A stretch of 64,000 bases of DNA from Acidovorax sp. Leaf78 (GTDB taxonomy: Bacteria > Pseudomonadota > Gammaproteobacteria > Burkholderiales > Burkholderiaceae_C): positions 839,272-903,271 of the forward strand of contig NZ_LMLZ01000020.1 of NCBI RefSeq assembly GCF_001422735.1, written 5' to 3'. Numbering within the stretch: the first letter of the stretch is position 1; each line of letters starts with the position of its first letter. Made by a program: the position numbers and the translations under genes. Positions 63,827 to 64,000 of this stretch are shown here, in pieces. The notes under the pieces were generated by a model that was not told where the DNA came from, ran no database searches, and worked only from the letters and a program-made list of their open reading frames with translations.

Positions 63827-64000
63827 AAAATAAGTCCTTGTCGCCGCGCGACGAATACCGCCTCGGAGCGGCTCGATGCCGACAGGGCCGCCAGGGTGGC
63901 CTGCACGTGCCCCCGCACGGTATGTTCCGACAGCGATAGGCGCCGCCCAATCATCTTGTTGGACAGTCCCTGACTGAGAAGATCCAGAACCTCCAGCTGT
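63823..64000 (-). CDS. LuxR-type response regulator, C-terminal end only
   Basis: The last 58 residues of a gene that begins beyond the right edge. The sequence QLEVLDLLSQGLSNKMIGRR, then LSLSEHTVRGHVQATLAAL, is the LuxR/FixJ HTH, with the recognition helix SEHTVRGHV. Its TGA (63823-63825) overlaps the GTG start of the histidine kinase. It is the probable partner of that kinase. Confidence 0.85.
   Translation of the reverse strand, partial: QLEVLDLLSQGLSNKMIGRRLSLSEHTVRGHVQATLAALSASSRSEAVFVARRQGLIL

Overview
The window is high-GC chromosomal DNA of a betaproteobacterium. Gene content, protein wording and the interspersed intergenic repeats point to the Comamonadaceae, most likely Acidovorax or a near relative; this is inference, since no rRNA is present. 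I see no prophage, plasmid genes, intact insertion sequence or CRISPR array. Genes are dense, and many neighbours overlap by ATGA or GTGA, which suggests translational coupling.

Layout. 0-11 kb: the start of an M23 peptidase, an AsmA-family protein, an RluA-type pseudouridine synthase, a chemotaxis receptor, an AraC regulator divergent from an Asp/Glu racemase, a UvrA paralogue without the UvrB-binding insert, and tRNA-Gly(CCC) with its terminator. 11-15 kb: an exported rhodanese and a YeeE/YedE (TsuA-like) permease, probably a sulfur pair, then a sugar-kinase-like protein whose ROK motifs stand in circularly permuted order. 15-24 kb: a complete trans-4-hydroxy-L-proline catabolic cluster on the minus strand. 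It has an epimerase, a three-subunit D-hydroxyproline dehydrogenase, a DHDPS-family deaminase, a semialdehyde dehydrogenase, a GntR/FCD regulator and an orphan amino-acid binding protein. 24-32 kb: alaS, a 1001-residue HD-GYP protein and a diguanylate cyclase. 31-34 kb: a coupled trio of FAD oxidoreductase, gluQ and trmB; gluQ carries an in-frame copy of an intergenic repeat. 34-39 kb: a LysR gene with a visible operator, divergent from a pirin / DoxX / flavodoxin / OsmC / pirin series that looks like a redox or electrophile stress module. 39-47 kb: trhO, a MinD-like ATPase paired with a diguanylate cyclase, a SulP transporter, a BON lipoprotein, a Cys/Met-metabolism PLP enzyme and a DUF2189 membrane protein. 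46-54 kb: an SGNH esterase divergent from YbbA, rlmB, a sirtuin, a Tat-type binding protein, an aldo-keto reductase and a two-gene chromate transporter. 54-64 kb: a less regular region with a small repeat protein, a DUF2254 protein and a displaced copy of its 3' end, a GAF protein, an IPTL-CTERM surface protein, a large Ig-repeat lipoprotein with a glycine-rich tail, and a LuxR regulator/hybrid histidine kinase pair at the window edge.

Most noteworthy are: the circularly permuted ROK-like protein (13662-14807); a six-copy interspersed repeat with two hairpins and compensatory changes, one copy domesticated inside gluQ; a second repeat found directly after two stop codons of the hydroxyproline cluster; and an inverted duplication of the DUF2254 3' end at 57.4 kb.
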